From Zelonia costaricensis (taxonomy: Eukaryota > Euglenozoa > Kinetoplastea > Trypanosomatida > Trypanosomatidae): a stretch of 13,562 nt of DNA. The stretch spans positions 1 to 13,562 of the forward strand of contig JASAOO010002917.1 of assembly GCA_030849075.1 (NCBI GenBank), in the 5' to 3' direction. The notes below the pieces were generated by a model that was given only the letters and a program-made list of their open reading frames with translations, was not told where the DNA came from and did no database searches. Of this stretch, positions 1 to 8,392 are shown in pieces. Made by a program: the position numbers and the translations under genes. Numbering within the stretch: the stretch's first letter is position 1; each line of letters begins with the position of its first letter.

Positions 1-345
1 CGCCAGGCCCCACGGCCAGGGGGGGGGGCTTGTGGGCGGGGGAGAGGCGGGTTGGCTGGGTGGCCAGGGGTTCGGGCCCCTGCTCCCTTGGCAGGACGGG
101 GCGCCTGGGTGGCCGGGGAGCAGGGGCGGGGGGCGGTTGCGCGGGGGTGTTGGTGGGTGGGGGAGGGGTTCGTCGGGGCACGGGGCTGCGTTTCGGCGGT
201 GTGAAAAGGCGGGAATTGGGCTTCTGAGCCCCGGTGGGGGGGGGGGGCGTGGTTGTTTGTTTCGCTTCGTGTTCGGGTTAGATGTGTGTGAGGGGTCGCG
301 CGGGCTTCGCGCGGTGGTGTTGGGTGCGCCGGTGCCTCTGCGACT
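1..345 (-). other. GC-rich 3' flank / 3' UTR of the J-domain gene
   Basis: This stretch lies just past the stop codon of the J-domain gene in the direction of transcription, so it should be its 3' UTR and flank. It is very G-rich on the plus strand (C-rich in the sense direction), with a 12-base homopolymer at 236-247 and several self-complementary segments between 54 and 127. Open frames across it give Gly/Arg/Trp-rich low-complexity products and are not credible genes. Leishmania 3' UTRs often carry short degenerate retroposons (SIDERs) of a few hundred bases. The repeated, structured GC-rich core would fit such a remnant, but I cannot confirm it without a family consensus, and the window cuts it off. 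Confidence 0.5.
54..127. repeat. Direct and inverted repeats forming nested hairpins
   Basis: The segment gcccctgctccc (76-87) is a perfect inverted repeat of gggagcaggggc (116-127): a 12-bp stem with a 28-base loop. A competing short hairpin pairs agggg (66-70) with cccct (77-81). The sequence ctgggtggcc followed by a G run occurs at 56-70 and again at 105-118, one copy with an extra A. Both strands would fold; in the sense transcript this would be a stable element in the 3' UTR of the J-domain gene. It may be a retroposon remnant or a UTR structure; which one is not resolved. Confidence 0.5.
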
Positions 346-2760
346 CTACGCGTCGAGCTGCGGCGTCGCCGCCGTGTCGCCGAGGAGGGCCAGCAGAATT
401 GTGGGGTCCACGTACCAGGGAAGAAAAAGGCGGCCGCCGTCGCGCACGTCGCAGCGCGCGGGCGAGACGATGATGGTAAGACCCACATCGTGCGGCGTTG
501 CCGTGCCGCCACGCCCGTCCCCAGCGCCGTTCGCGCGCTCCAACACGCCACGCACGGCGGTGGACTGAACAAAGAGCTTCACGAACGAGAGGTAGTTGGC
601 CAGCGGCAGGGCGGGGTCACGGCTCACGTACGCGATGCCCGCCTTGGCGAGCGCTTCCTCGGCCTCTCGGTGCAGCGCCGACTGCTCCACCACCTCTTCC
701 ACCCATTGCCGAAACGCCGCGGCGTCATCCAGCTGCGCAGCCGTGACGACGACGTTGTCGCAGCCATCGCTGCCACCACTCACCCACCCAGCCACCGCAT
801 CGGCACGCTCTGCCTCTTTGTTGGCGCCTGGCTGCATCTCTGGCGCCGCCGGGTTGTACGGGAGACACTCAAAGAAGACGTTGAGCGGGTTCATGGTAGG
901 TGCGTGCTTGGCAACGTACTCGCGGTGCGCATGGAGCAGCTTCCAGAGCTGATGCTCTCGTGTCGTGTCCATGTTGCAGATGCGTGGGAAGCACTGCACC
1001 GGTCCTCGGTAGCGGAAGGGCGACGCTTCCGATACCTCATCCTCGTCACCGCTTGCGGCTGCCTCACGAATGAACTCCTCGGCGACGATGCGCTCGCGCA
1101 GCGGCAGCAGCTCGAAAAGAACCTGCTTCGACTGGTTCGTCGACTGCACCACCTGCTTCAGCGCGCCACGGAGGCGGAGCAGAAACGTGTGCAGGTCCTT
1201 GGTCAGCACCACGGACACAGCGTACAGGAGCGCTTCCGCCGTCGAGCACGTCAGGTGACGTCCCACGACAAAGAGCGGTGCGGCGTCGGGCCGGCTGCCC
1301 GCTTCGCTGCTGGCATCTACGTTGAGCTTCGGCGGTGCGGTGGCGCTGTGTGCGAGCTCGGCGTCCTCTGTCACGAGGTCCGCGGTTGCGGTGGCCTTCC
1401 AGGTGATTAGGATGTTGCCGCGGATTGTGGGCCGAGCCAGCTCAGCGAGCCGGCGGCACTGCGCGATGAGGGTCGGCACGTCCAGCGCCGCTGCCGCGGC
1501 GTCGTCGTGCACGCTGGCCGCAGCAGTGCTCGCTTCGTGCAGTGCCATCGCCTGCACCACCTCGTCCGCCACCGCGCCGCCCTCGAGAGCGGCGTCGAAG
1601 TGGTAGCAAAGGTCACCAGCCAGCTTCTGCAGCGTGCGCAGCACCATCGTGGTCGCCGCACGGCTCTCGCCGAGGTGCGGCGCAACGCTCAGCTGCGCAT
1701 CGGCGCACCCCGCATGCCCGGCAGCGCCGTCTCCGTCGTCACCCTGCAGGCTGAGCATGCCCGACAGCAGCCGCGCCGCGTCCACGATGGCGAGCTCCAG
1801 TTTGAGGCGGTCGAAGCTGGCGGCCTCCCAGCGGCCCAGCTTCGCCGTGATGTCGGCGATGCTGTCCGATGGCACAATGGTGCACTTCAGTTCGTCGCTT
1901 ACGCAAATGTCCTCTGGCCGAGCCACGCCGCACGTGCTGCTGCTGCTGCTGCTCCTGCCGCCCCCCGGACCGTCGCCATCGGGGAGGTCGAAGATGAGCG
2001 CCCCCATCAGCACCAGTGGCTTCATGGTCATGTCTTCCACCCGCTGCTCGCGCGGCCGCGTGCCGGTGCCGATGCCCTGGGCCACGGCGGGGTACCCATT
2101 GTCGATGTAGCGTCGGCGCTGCTTCACGACGCGGCGCACGATCAGGGGCAGGTTCTGCGCAAAGCGCATGACACATGCAGACATCGACTCAACGTAGTGA
2201 GGGTGGAAGAAGGCGACCGCCTCGAAGAGGGCTGCGGACTGGCTGCCGCACAGGACAGCGGGAAGCTCGGCGCAGAAGGTGCGCACCCGACGCATGGCAA
2301 CCGCCTCCCGTTGGCAGACAGACGACAGGTCTTCCAGCGTCGGGGTGCAGAAAGGACTGTCGGAGGTCAGGTCTGAGTGCGGCGCCGCGGACGGTGCTGC
2401 ACCACCGGACTGCTGATGCGTGCGGTACGCCAGCATCGCCTGCCGCAGCGACTCCAGCGCGGCCTGTGGATCGTAGAGGTCCACGTCGGCGTCGCGCGCG
2501 GTTGTCGTCGGCACGGCTCCACCGCTGTGGCGCTGTCCCTCCAGCGCTTTGAGGGCAACACGGAAGGCATCCGACAGCGTGCGGAAGTTCTCTGTTGCGT
2601 TTGGATTGTTGGGGTGCAGGTCGGGGTGGCACTGCAGCGTCTGCTGGATGTACGCCTTCTTGATGGAAGCTGGCGTAAGCGTGGAGCTCGGTGGCAGCGA
2701 CAGCACGCGCAGTGCCTGCCGTGGGGTCATGACGCGCCACGCCGCGCTCCGACGCAGCAT
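346..2760 (-). CDS. J-domain protein, TCAIM-like (DUF4460/DUF4461 type), probably mitochondrial
   Basis: This is an 804-residue protein ending in TAG at 346-348. Residues about 11-80 form a J-like domain: a first helix (TPRQALRVLSL), a second helix (IKKAYIQQTL), an intact HPD motif at residues 45-47 (QCHPDLHPNN) and a third helix (FRTLSDAFRVALKAL). An HPD motif normally lets a J protein stimulate an Hsp70 ATPase. The short divergent J domain at the extreme N-terminus, a long helical middle and a C-terminal segment ending GGRLFLPWYVDP (W782) resemble TCAIM-type proteins with DUF4460 and DUF4461 domains, which are mitochondrial in animals. The first ten residues (MLRRSAAWRV) are basic and hydrophobic with no acid, as in a mitochondrial presequence. 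A six-serine run at residues 270-275 comes from an AGC repeat (1936-1953) and looks like a variable linker. The frame stays open upstream to about 3447, but that part encodes His/Thr/Arg repeats from CA-rich DNA, so I start at the ATG ending at 2760. ATGs at 2730 (residue 11) and 3039 are alternatives. Coding status is near certain; the family is moderately sure. Confidence 0.85.
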   Translation of the reverse strand: MLRRSAAWRVMTPRQALRVLSLPPSSTLTPASIKKAYIQQTLQCHPDLHPNNPNATENFRTLSDAFRVALKALEGQRHSGGAVPTTTARDADVDLYDPQAALESLRQAMLAYRTHQQSGGAAPSAAPHSDLTSDSPFCTPTLEDLSSVCQREAVAMRRVRTFCAELPAVLCGSQSAALFEAVAFFHPHYVESMSACVMRFAQNLPLIVRRVVKQRRRYIDNGYPAVAQGIGTGTRPREQRVEDMTMKPLVLMGALIFDLPDGDGPGGGRSSSSSSTCGVARPEDICVSDELKCTIVPSDSIADITAKLGRWEAASFDRLKLELAIVDAARLLSGMLSLQGDDGDGAAGHAGCADAQLSVAPHLGESRAATTMVLRTLQKLAGDLCYHFDAALEGGAVADEVVQAMALHEASTAAASVHDDAAAAALDVPTLIAQCRRLAELARPTIRGNILITWKATATADLVTEDAELAHSATAPPKLNVDASSEAGSRPDAAPLFVVGRHLTCSTAEALLYAVSVVLTKDLHTFLLRLRGALKQVVQSTNQSKQVLFELLPLRERIVAEEFIREAAASGDEDEVSEASPFRYRGPVQCFPRICNMDTTREHQLWKLLHAHREYVAKHAPTMNPLNVFFECLPYNPAAPEMQPGANKEAERADAVAGWVSGGSDGCDNVVVTAAQLDDAAAFRQWVEEVVEQSALHREAEEALAKAGIAYVSRDPALPLANYLSFVKLFVQSTAVRGVLERANGAGDGRGGTATPHDVGLTIIVSPARCDVRDGGRLFLPWYVDPTILLALLGDTAATPQLDA

Positions 2761-2942
2761 GACTTGCGGGGAGAACGGGGGAGCACAATACCAGGAGGAT
2801 GTGTCGAAGCCGCCACGACGTATGTGTGTGCGTGTGTGCGTGGATGTGTGGGCGTCGATGTCGATGTGCGACCGGTCGTCGGACGCAGCAGGGTGCGGGT
2901 AAGCACCACCTTTCAACTTCCGCAGCACGGCGGCAACGCGAA

Positions 2943-3020
2943 CTCGTGTGTGCGTCGATGAGCGGGTCGGAACCGGAAACAGCAAGTAGGGGGATGCAGA
3001 GGGAGGGAGAGGAAGAAGCG
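2943..3020 (-). promoter_or_regulatory. Candidate trans-splice acceptor for the J-domain gene
   Basis: In the sense direction a pyrimidine tract (3020 down to about 2999) is followed by the first AG at 2944-2943. Adding the spliced leader there would leave a 5' UTR of about 182 bases with no ATG before the one at 2760, which makes it the cleanest of the available sites. A longer pyrimidine tract upstream (3281-3247, first AG at 3224-3223) would give a 5' UTR of about 460 bases with upstream ATGs. Another AG sits only two bases before the chosen ATG (2764-2763). The choice is inference. Confidence 0.45.
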
Positions 3021-3222
3021 TTCGTCGAGAAGAAGCCATCAAGACGCCACAGCTCGAGCCGCTCTCTCGCCGAGGCGGGAGGGCGAAGGGCCGCGTTGGG
3101 GGCCGCGAGCAGCCAGAGGGCCCCACAGGCGGCTTGCAGGAGGGAGAGAGGAGACCACCCTGCGACGTGCAGACCCGCTCTCGCTGCGACACACTCATGA
3201 GCGAGTTCGTTCGCACGCTGGC

Positions 3223-3281
3223 CTGCGGTCGGCAACGGCGAGGATACGAGAAGAGAAAGGAAGGAAGGAGGAAGAAAAGCG
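3223..3281 (-). promoter_or_regulatory. Second candidate trans-splice acceptor upstream of the J-domain gene
   Basis: The plus strand is almost pure purine at 3247-3281, giving a strong pyrimidine tract in sense. The first AG after it is at 3224-3223 in the context CGCAG. It is the strongest tract in this spacer and may also position polyadenylation of the upstream WASHC4 transcript, as coupled processing in trypanosomatids usually does. Confidence 0.4.
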
Positions 3282-3400
3282 ATACAGGTTGAAGGCTGCG
3301 TGGAGGGAGTGCACGGGCAACGGGATGAAGTGCAGGCCGACCAAACCCTTGAGCGCAGCCCCCCCCCCCCTCCCCCCATCCCCCAAGCTTGGCAATGGCC

Positions 3401-3434
3401 CACAAACACACACGCACATGCACACACAGCCACA
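3401..3434. repeat. Imperfect CA/TG microsatellite
   Basis: Interrupted (CA)n on the plus strand, therefore (TG)n in the sense transcript, about 70-105 bases past the WASHC4 stop codon. It probably lies in the 3' UTR or just beyond the poly(A) site. Confidence 0.85.
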
Positions 3435-3506
3435 TGCGCTCTCCCACTTCCCTCCCCCCGCCACCGAGGTTTGCAGCACGGAGAAAAACGGTGCTGACCT
3501 GCTTGC

Positions 3507-6500
3507 CTAGGCGCTCGTGTCCCCGTCGTCTCCATGATCGCCCGCTCGCTGCGTGTGACGCCGACGCTCGTTGGTGGACGGCGATGCGTCTGCGGCGGCC
3601 GGGGGCACGGATGCTGCGTCGAAGAAGAGGCGGCTGGAGGAGAAGGCGTTTTGCAGACCCGTGTACTCGTGCAGCAGCGTCTGCAGGGTGGCGGAGGTGA
3701 GGTGGAGGCTGTCAAACTCGGGCGACGTGGCGGCCATGGCACTTGACAGCGCGAGCTGCACTGCCTCCAGTCGCTCGCGATACTGCGTCCTCTTCAGCTC
3801 GAACCAGTGCAGGGCGTCGAAGGGCTCGTAGGCGCCGAAGAGGACAAGCAGGAAGCTGGCCCCGACCGCAAAGCCGTCGTCCGAGAAGACCCCTTCGTCC
3901 TTATGCTTCTTCAGCAGCTTCTCCTTCTCGCGAATCGTGTAGGCGACGTGCAGGTTGGCCAGCGCCGGCGTGAGGAGGTACAGCAGCTGAAGGTGCGCGT
4001 AGCGCTCCGGTGAGGATCGGCGCAGCCGCCGGCCAATGGCGTCAAGGAGAAGGGGGTAGTACTCGGAGCCGTCAGAGAGCTGCTGCAGCATGCTGTGCAC
4101 GATGCGGTCGAGGATTTCCACCGCGCTGGCGGCGCTGCGACGCAGACGCTGCCGCGCGCCCTCGTTGCCCTCGCCGCCTTCGCCCCCCGCGACATCGGCG
4201 TCACCACCACTTCCGTCTTCGTCCCCCGCATCACTCCCATCGTCGCCCGCGCCATCGCCTTCGTCCTCGTCTGCCTCTTCAAAGCGGCGCTTGGTTGGTA
4301 CGGCGCGGTGCGACATGTGGACGCTGAGGGGGGCTGTGTTCGCTGTGACGGGAAGGGGCAGGAAGCGGGCTCCCTCGGCGACGGCACGCAGCCCGCCGCT
4401 GCGCATCATCCGCATGAAGCCGAGCGCGTTGCCCATCTCACTCACGAGCTGCCGCGCCTTCTCCAGGAAGGAGACGCCGTCCTGTGCCACACCGAGACGG
4501 TCCATCTCGCGAATGAGCTGGTCGGCCTGTTCCACCGTGTACTTGATGGGCTGCTGCTCCTTTCGCCGCTGCCGCACCAGCCGGGCATCGCGTAGCAGGT
4601 GCGAGCGGACGTAGTCGTCATGCAGAAAGTGCGACAGTACCGCCATCTTGCGCAGCAGGTACTTGTAGACGTAGTTCACCGCGGTGTTCATCACCCCCGT
4701 GCCGTGCGTGCGAATCGAGTTGGCGATGTGGCGCGTGTTGAGGGTGTGCAGGTGCTTCGACGGCGTCAGCGCCGGCCGCTGGATGAACACCTGCTCATTT
4801 AGGTTGTACGTGTAGTACGCCACAAACTGCTGGATGTTCTCCGTGATGACGAGCACGTCGAGTCCCTGGTCCAGGATGCAGCTCGGCAGGTGCCCGTCGG
4901 CGACATGCAGGTGGAACGTGCGGAGGGCGAGGTTGCGCATCTCCTCGTACGTGCGCCAGTCGTTCGGCATGAGGGCGTTGAGGTTGTAGAACTGCGTGCT
5001 GAGGTGGTGCTCCACCTGCGCCGCCACATGCACCCACTCCCCAAAGAAGCGGAACGGCGGAAGCACCGTGTAGCGAGTCAGATCGCGGCCGGCCGCCTCG
5101 GCGGTGGGCCGGAGAACGCGGTACGGCTGCCCGAGGACCGCATCGTGCGTGCGCAGCCGCAGCTGGTTTTCAATCTCGGTGCAGAGCGGCTGCACCAGCT
5201 CGTGCTGCAGGCAGTCCCGCACAAACTCCACGTAGCCACGGAGGAGCGTCGAGGCCGCATCAGGCACGTGCCGCGCGGTCATGACAAGGGCTGTGCTGTC
5301 GGCCAGCGCCGACACGACCTGCGGCAGCGACGCGGCAGCCAGCGGGTGGGTGTAGCAGTACTGGAGGAAGAGCGGGTAGAGCGTCTCGCGGTGAAAGAAG
5401 AGGAGAGCGGCGCTGGTGGCGGCCGGCACGGCCTGTTGGTAGCCCAATACCGCCCGCAGCTGCGCCAGGGCAATGAAGGCGTCGTCACGCTCCTGCACCG
5501 TCGTGGCGGACGTCGACACGTGGCCCGGCTGCAGCGTCTCGCGGTTCAGCGCGACGTCGAGGAGCAGCAGCAGGCACGTCATGGTGTCCGTCGTGAGGGG
5601 CGAGTGCAGGAGGTGCAGCGCCCCGTGCAGGGCGAGGGGCTGCTCCTGCCCCGCAGCTGTCTGCTTGGCGCTGGCGCAGGTGCGCGTGTACAGGAGGTGA
5701 AGATGCTTCTCAAGCACGAACACGATGGACTGCACCATGGCGTCCTGCGCAGACGCGAGAATGCCCAGCTTTGCGTGAAAGGCAGCGGCGATGCGCTGGA
5801 GCAGCAGGACAGCGTGCAGCACGCCGTGCACCATCGGGAGCGTCAGCGCCGCCTCCGCGTGGTGGTGGAGGAGCAGGAGCTGCCGTGTCCCGTCCTGGAT
5901 GCCACGGGCGAGGGCCACGCCGCGCTGCACGAGCAGCACCGTGCGCTGAATAAAAAGGCGGCCGTGTGGGGCGTCGATGGGCAGGGCCGACTGCATGTCC
6001 ACCCCGGCCCAGCGCTCCACCTGGTCTGCCCACTGCGCGACGCTCGCCACGTACGGCGCGCCGGCTGCCTGGCACGCCGCCGTGACGGTCCGCCGCACCA
6101 GCGCGCCGGCCCCGTCCTTGAGCGACGCACCCGCGGCGGTGGCGAGCTCGGCGGCGAAGGCCCGGCGCCACCACAGCAGCGGACACAGCACGTAGAGCCC
6201 GTGCAGCGGAAGCAGCGGCGCGGCGGTCTGCCAGGCCACCACACGCTTGCTCAGCTGCGCCAACTGCGCCGCCACGCTTTTGCCCACGGCGCTCGCGGCG
6301 GCGGGGGTCGGGCCGGCGGCCGTCCCGCGTGGGGCCGGCCGGTGGAAGACGCCGCGCATGAGGTAGGCGAGCCCGAGGATGGCGGTGATGCGCGCCTTGT
6401 GCTCGACCGCGCGCGGTGAGGCGAGCACTGCATCGTAGTCGGCGCACTGCTCCGTGAGCACCGCCGCCCACTCCTCGCACAGTGCCGTGTGCTCGCTGAA

Positions 6501-7628
6501 CGGAAGCGGCGGGGGCGCAGCGGGCGAAGGCGCAGAGCGTGCGCGCTCGCGCGTCCGCGCCGCCACCTCCGCCGCAACCCACGAGGCGCGGAAGAGCTGG
6601 TCGAAGGGCTGCGAGGCGACGGAGGCGAGGAGGCTGCTGTCGAGCAGGTCGGCCTGGAGAGTCTGCAGCAGCAGGCGGAGGAGCTCTCCCTCCTCCTCCC
6701 CCGCGGCAGCAGCAGCATCCTCCCGCCCCGCCTCGAGCAGCTGCTGCGCTAGCAGCCGCTGCATCACCTCAACGCCGTCCCGAATGCTGGCGTTCTGCTG
6801 CAGCACCTCCTCCACTGCGAGCACGGCACCCAGCAGCGCGCCGAGGCAGTCCCAACACGACGTCAGTCGGACAGTGAGAAGCGGCTGCGACGGCGAAGGC
6901 AACGAGGCGGCCGCTGCGGCACTGCGCCAGCTGCCGCGCGCCGCGTACAGAACGGCCACGTTGAAGATGAAGTGCGCCACAACCGCCTGCACCCGCTGCC
7001 GCCAGCGCCACAGCTCCTGCAGAAGCGGCAGCAGCGCGCCCGTCGCGTGCAGGAGCCGCTCCTCGTCCGCCAACTCCGCTGCTTGCTCCGCCAGGTGCGT
7101 GGAGGGCGAGCTCCCAGCGGTGGCGCTGGCGGCGGCGCCGTGGCCGCGGCGCCCGTCTTTGCCGACGGGCATCGCCTCCTGCTCACCCGATGCACTCGGT
7201 CGGTAGCAGTTCTCATTCTCGTCCCCGACAAGTGCAAGGGGTCCAGCGTAGCAGCGGTGCCCCTCGTCCTGAAGCGCCTGCATCTCCGCGTTCAGACTGG
7301 CCAGCGTGACGAGGCAGCGGAAGAGGTGCGGGTCGGCTTCCGACATGCCGCTGCCCAGCACGTCGGCCATGCTGCACTGCTGGTGGGCACGGCGCTGCCG
7401 TGGCTGGTGGTGCGCTGCCGCTTCGACAGAGCGATGGTGCGGCGTGTCGGCCAGCTGCACCGTCACGACGTCGCGGTCGCGACTCCAGCACGTGGCGTCG
7501 CTCGCGTGGTGGAGGCGTTGCTGCGCGTCGAAGAGCACCTGCTCGTGCTGGTCGACAAAGACACCGAGCCGCGACCGCAGCGCCAGCGCCTCTTCACGAC
7601 GCACCTGCGAGCTGTAGTAGCGGTCCAT
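3507..7628 (-). CDS. WASHC4: WASH complex subunit 4 (SWIP / KIAA1033 orthologue)
   Basis: This is a 1373-residue protein (the animal protein is roughly 1170). WASHC4 is a scaffold subunit of the WASH complex, which activates Arp2/3 to build actin patches on endosomes for retromer-dependent sorting. Recognition rests on a long collinear match in the C-terminal half. It includes DWRTYEEMRNLA, the LDQGLDVL and YNLNEQVFIQR stretches, RHIANSIRTHGTG at residues 966-978, LVSEMGNALGFMRMMRSGGL, FSDDGFAVG starting at 1248, LHWFE at 1273 and FSSSRLFF near the end; all have close counterparts at the same order in animal SWIP. The N-terminal half is helical and poorly conserved, with Ala-rich linkers. A glycine-rich acidic insertion at residues about 1117-1157 separates two conserved blocks. 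The start chosen, MDRYYSSQ, is the first in-frame ATG; the open frame continues upstream without ATG through CA-derived His-Thr repeats. A likely splice acceptor lies 20 bases before it. No frameshift or internal stop is seen. Confidence 0.97.
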   Translation of the reverse strand: MDRYYSSQVRREEALALRSRLGVFVDQHEQVLFDAQQRLHHASDATCWSRDRDVVTVQLADTPHHRSVEAAAHHQPRQRRAHQQCSMADVLGSGMSEADPHLFRCLVTLASLNAEMQALQDEGHRCYAGPLALVGDENENCYRPSASGEQEAMPVGKDGRRGHGAAASATAGSSPSTHLAEQAAELADEERLLHATGALLPLLQELWRWRQRVQAVVAHFIFNVAVLYAARGSWRSAAAAASLPSPSQPLLTVRLTSCWDCLGALLGAVLAVEEVLQQNASIRDGVEVMQRLLAQQLLEAGREDAAAAAGEEEGELLRLLLQTLQADLLDSSLLASVASQPFDQLFRASWVAAEVAARTRERARSAPSPAAPPPLPFSEHTALCEEWAAVLTEQCADYDAVLASPRAVEHKARITAILGLAYLMRGVFHRPAPRGTAAGPTPAAASAVGKSVAAQLAQLSKRVVAWQTAAPLLPLHGLYVLCPLLWWRRAFAAELATAAGASLKDGAGALVRRTVTAACQAAGAPYVASVAQWADQVERWAGVDMQSALPIDAPHGRLFIQRTVLLVQRGVALARGIQDGTRQLLLLHHHAEAALTLPMVHGVLHAVLLLQRIAAAFHAKLGILASAQDAMVQSIVFVLEKHLHLLYTRTCASAKQTAAGQEQPLALHGALHLLHSPLTTDTMTCLLLLLDVALNRETLQPGHVSTSATTVQERDDAFIALAQLRAVLGYQQAVPAATSAALLFFHRETLYPLFLQYCYTHPLAAASLPQVVSALADSTALVMTARHVPDAASTLLRGYVEFVRDCLQHELVQPLCTEIENQLRLRTHDAVLGQPYRVLRPTAEAAGRDLTRYTVLPPFRFFGEWVHVAAQVEHHLSTQFYNLNALMPNDWRTYEEMRNLALRTFHLHVADGHLPSCILDQGLDVLVITENIQQFVAYYTYNLNEQVFIQRPALTPSKHLHTLNTRHIANSIRTHGTGVMNTAVNYVYKYLLRKMAVLSHFLHDDYVRSHLLRDARLVRQRRKEQQPIKYTVEQADQLIREMDRLGVAQDGVSFLEKARQLVSEMGNALGFMRMMRSGGLRAVAEGARFLPLPVTANTAPLSVHMSHRAVPTKRRFEEADEDEGDGAGDDGSDAGDEDGSGGDADVAGGEGGEGNEGARQRLRRSAASAVEILDRIVHSMLQQLSDGSEYYPLLLDAIGRRLRRSSPERYAHLQLLYLLTPALANLHVAYTIREKEKLLKKHKDEGVFSDDGFAVGASFLLVLFGAYEPFDALHWFELKRTQYRERLEAVQLALSSAMAATSPEFDSLHLTSATLQTLLHEYTGLQNAFSSSRLFFDAASVPPAAADASPSTNERRRHTQRAGDHGDDGDTSA

Positions 7629-7647
7629 GTAAGTGGTGTGGAGGCGT

Positions 7648-7700
7648 CTGCGTGTGTGAAGGTGTGTGTGTGTGTGTGGTGTGTCGGAGAAGGGGTAGCC
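7648..7700 (-). promoter_or_regulatory. Candidate trans-splice acceptor for WASHC4
   Basis: In sense, a pyrimidine-rich segment (about 7695-7680, CTCCCTCT and CCCCTTCTCC blocks) and a (CA)n run lead to the first AG at 7649-7648 (context CGCAG). Splicing here gives a 5' UTR of about 19 bases before the ATG ending at 7628, with no intervening ATG. This supports the chosen start. Confidence 0.5.
7662..7678. repeat. GT/CA microsatellite in the WASHC4 5' region
   Basis: (TG)n on the plus strand, (CA)n in sense, about 35-50 bases before the WASHC4 start and between the pyrimidine tract and the predicted splice acceptor. Confidence 0.9.
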
Positions 7701-7828
7701 GTAGAGGGAGCGGGATAAGACCGCACGTGTGTCTGCGCCTTGCACGCGGCGCGGGGTGCGATTTGGGGGCAGTGAGAGTTGATCGACTCTGCTACGCACG
7801 TGTGTGCGTGCATGGCCACGAGCGGAAT

Positions 7829-7880
7829 TGTGTGTGTGTATGTATGTATGTGTATGTGTACGTGTGTGGGTGTGGGTGGG
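7829..7880. repeat. Interrupted GT / GTAT microsatellite
   Basis: Plus-strand GT repeat with GTAT interruptions followed by GGGT units; CA-type in the sense transcript. It lies roughly 200-250 bases upstream of the WASHC4 start. Confidence 0.85.
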
Positions 7881-8116
7881 GGTGACGGGGAAAGGTGTAG
7901 TCGAGTGCGCAGTCAGAGACGCGAGTTCATATGGCCACTTCGAGGCTTCGCGTGCGGGACGCCACGACGAGAGGGCCACGCGGCGCGTTCGGCGAGGTCG
8001 AAAAGCGACAAGGCGGCGCGCTGGACGCACGGGTGGTAGGCGGGGGGGGGGGGGGACGGCGGCGTGGCGCCAGTTGCCAGGCGTCTTGTCAAGACCCTTG
8101 CGACGCCAACGCGTTG

Positions 8117-8132
8117 TCTCTCTCTCTCTCTC
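8117..8132. repeat. (TC)8 microsatellite
   Basis: Eight TC units on the plus strand, GA in the sense transcript. Because it is purine in sense it cannot serve as a splice polypyrimidine tract for the minus-strand genes. Confidence 0.9.
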
Positions 8133-8392
8133 ACCCCGTGCGGCGGACCCGCGAGTAGGGCGTCGACCTCCGTGACGGGTTGGGGTCTTCCGTTCATGCC
8201 GCGATGCTTCGTTACTGTGGTAAGTAGTGGGTGGGTGCGCCCATGGGGGACCACAGGAGGACTGCCCCACTCGGAAGGAGTCGGCGCCAGCTCGGCTCCC
8301 CGCCTCCGTTCAGCGCACGAGCGACAAGACACGGGAAGCGGCAGGCAGTGGTGGTGGCACACTACACTTATTCCACAACACTCAGACCCACT

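Larger units (their letters stand above)
2761..3506 (-). other. Spacer between WASHC4 and the J-domain gene
   Basis: This 746-base intergenic region should hold the 3' UTR and poly(A) site of the WASHC4 gene and the 5' UTR of the J-domain gene. It has no credible gene of its own. Going with transcription it contains a TG-type microsatellite (sense strand) at 3401-3434, a G run in sense at 3359-3370, a pyrimidine tract at 3247-3281, a second at 2999-3020, and a CA-type microsatellite (sense) at 2822-2850 before the ATG. Confidence 0.7.

Noticed and set aside
1936..1953. Trinucleotide repeat as an independent repeat element
   Set aside because: Six AGC codons in frame within the J-domain gene, encoding a serine run; treated as part of the CDS.
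490..2376. Plus-strand frames of 306 and 289 codons opposite the J-domain gene
   Set aside because: Antisense shadows of a coding region with a recognisable J domain; no domain or motif of their own.
2761..3447. Upstream in-frame extension of the J-domain protein (up to 229 extra residues)
   Set aside because: The furthest start is GTG, and the extension is rich in His/Thr/Arg repeats translated from CA microsatellite and purine-poor tracts, as expected of a UTR. An ATG at 3039 in frame remains formally possible.
4890..6419. 509-codon open frame on the plus strand
   Set aside because: It lies wholly antisense to the clearly homologous WASHC4 gene. GC-rich third positions produce long open antisense frames, and its product is Arg/Gly/His-rich without any recognisable domain.
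7629..8270. Upstream in-frame extension of WASHC4
   Set aside because: It begins at GTG and contains no ATG before MDRYYSSQ; the sequence is a His-Thr repeat from CA-rich DNA.
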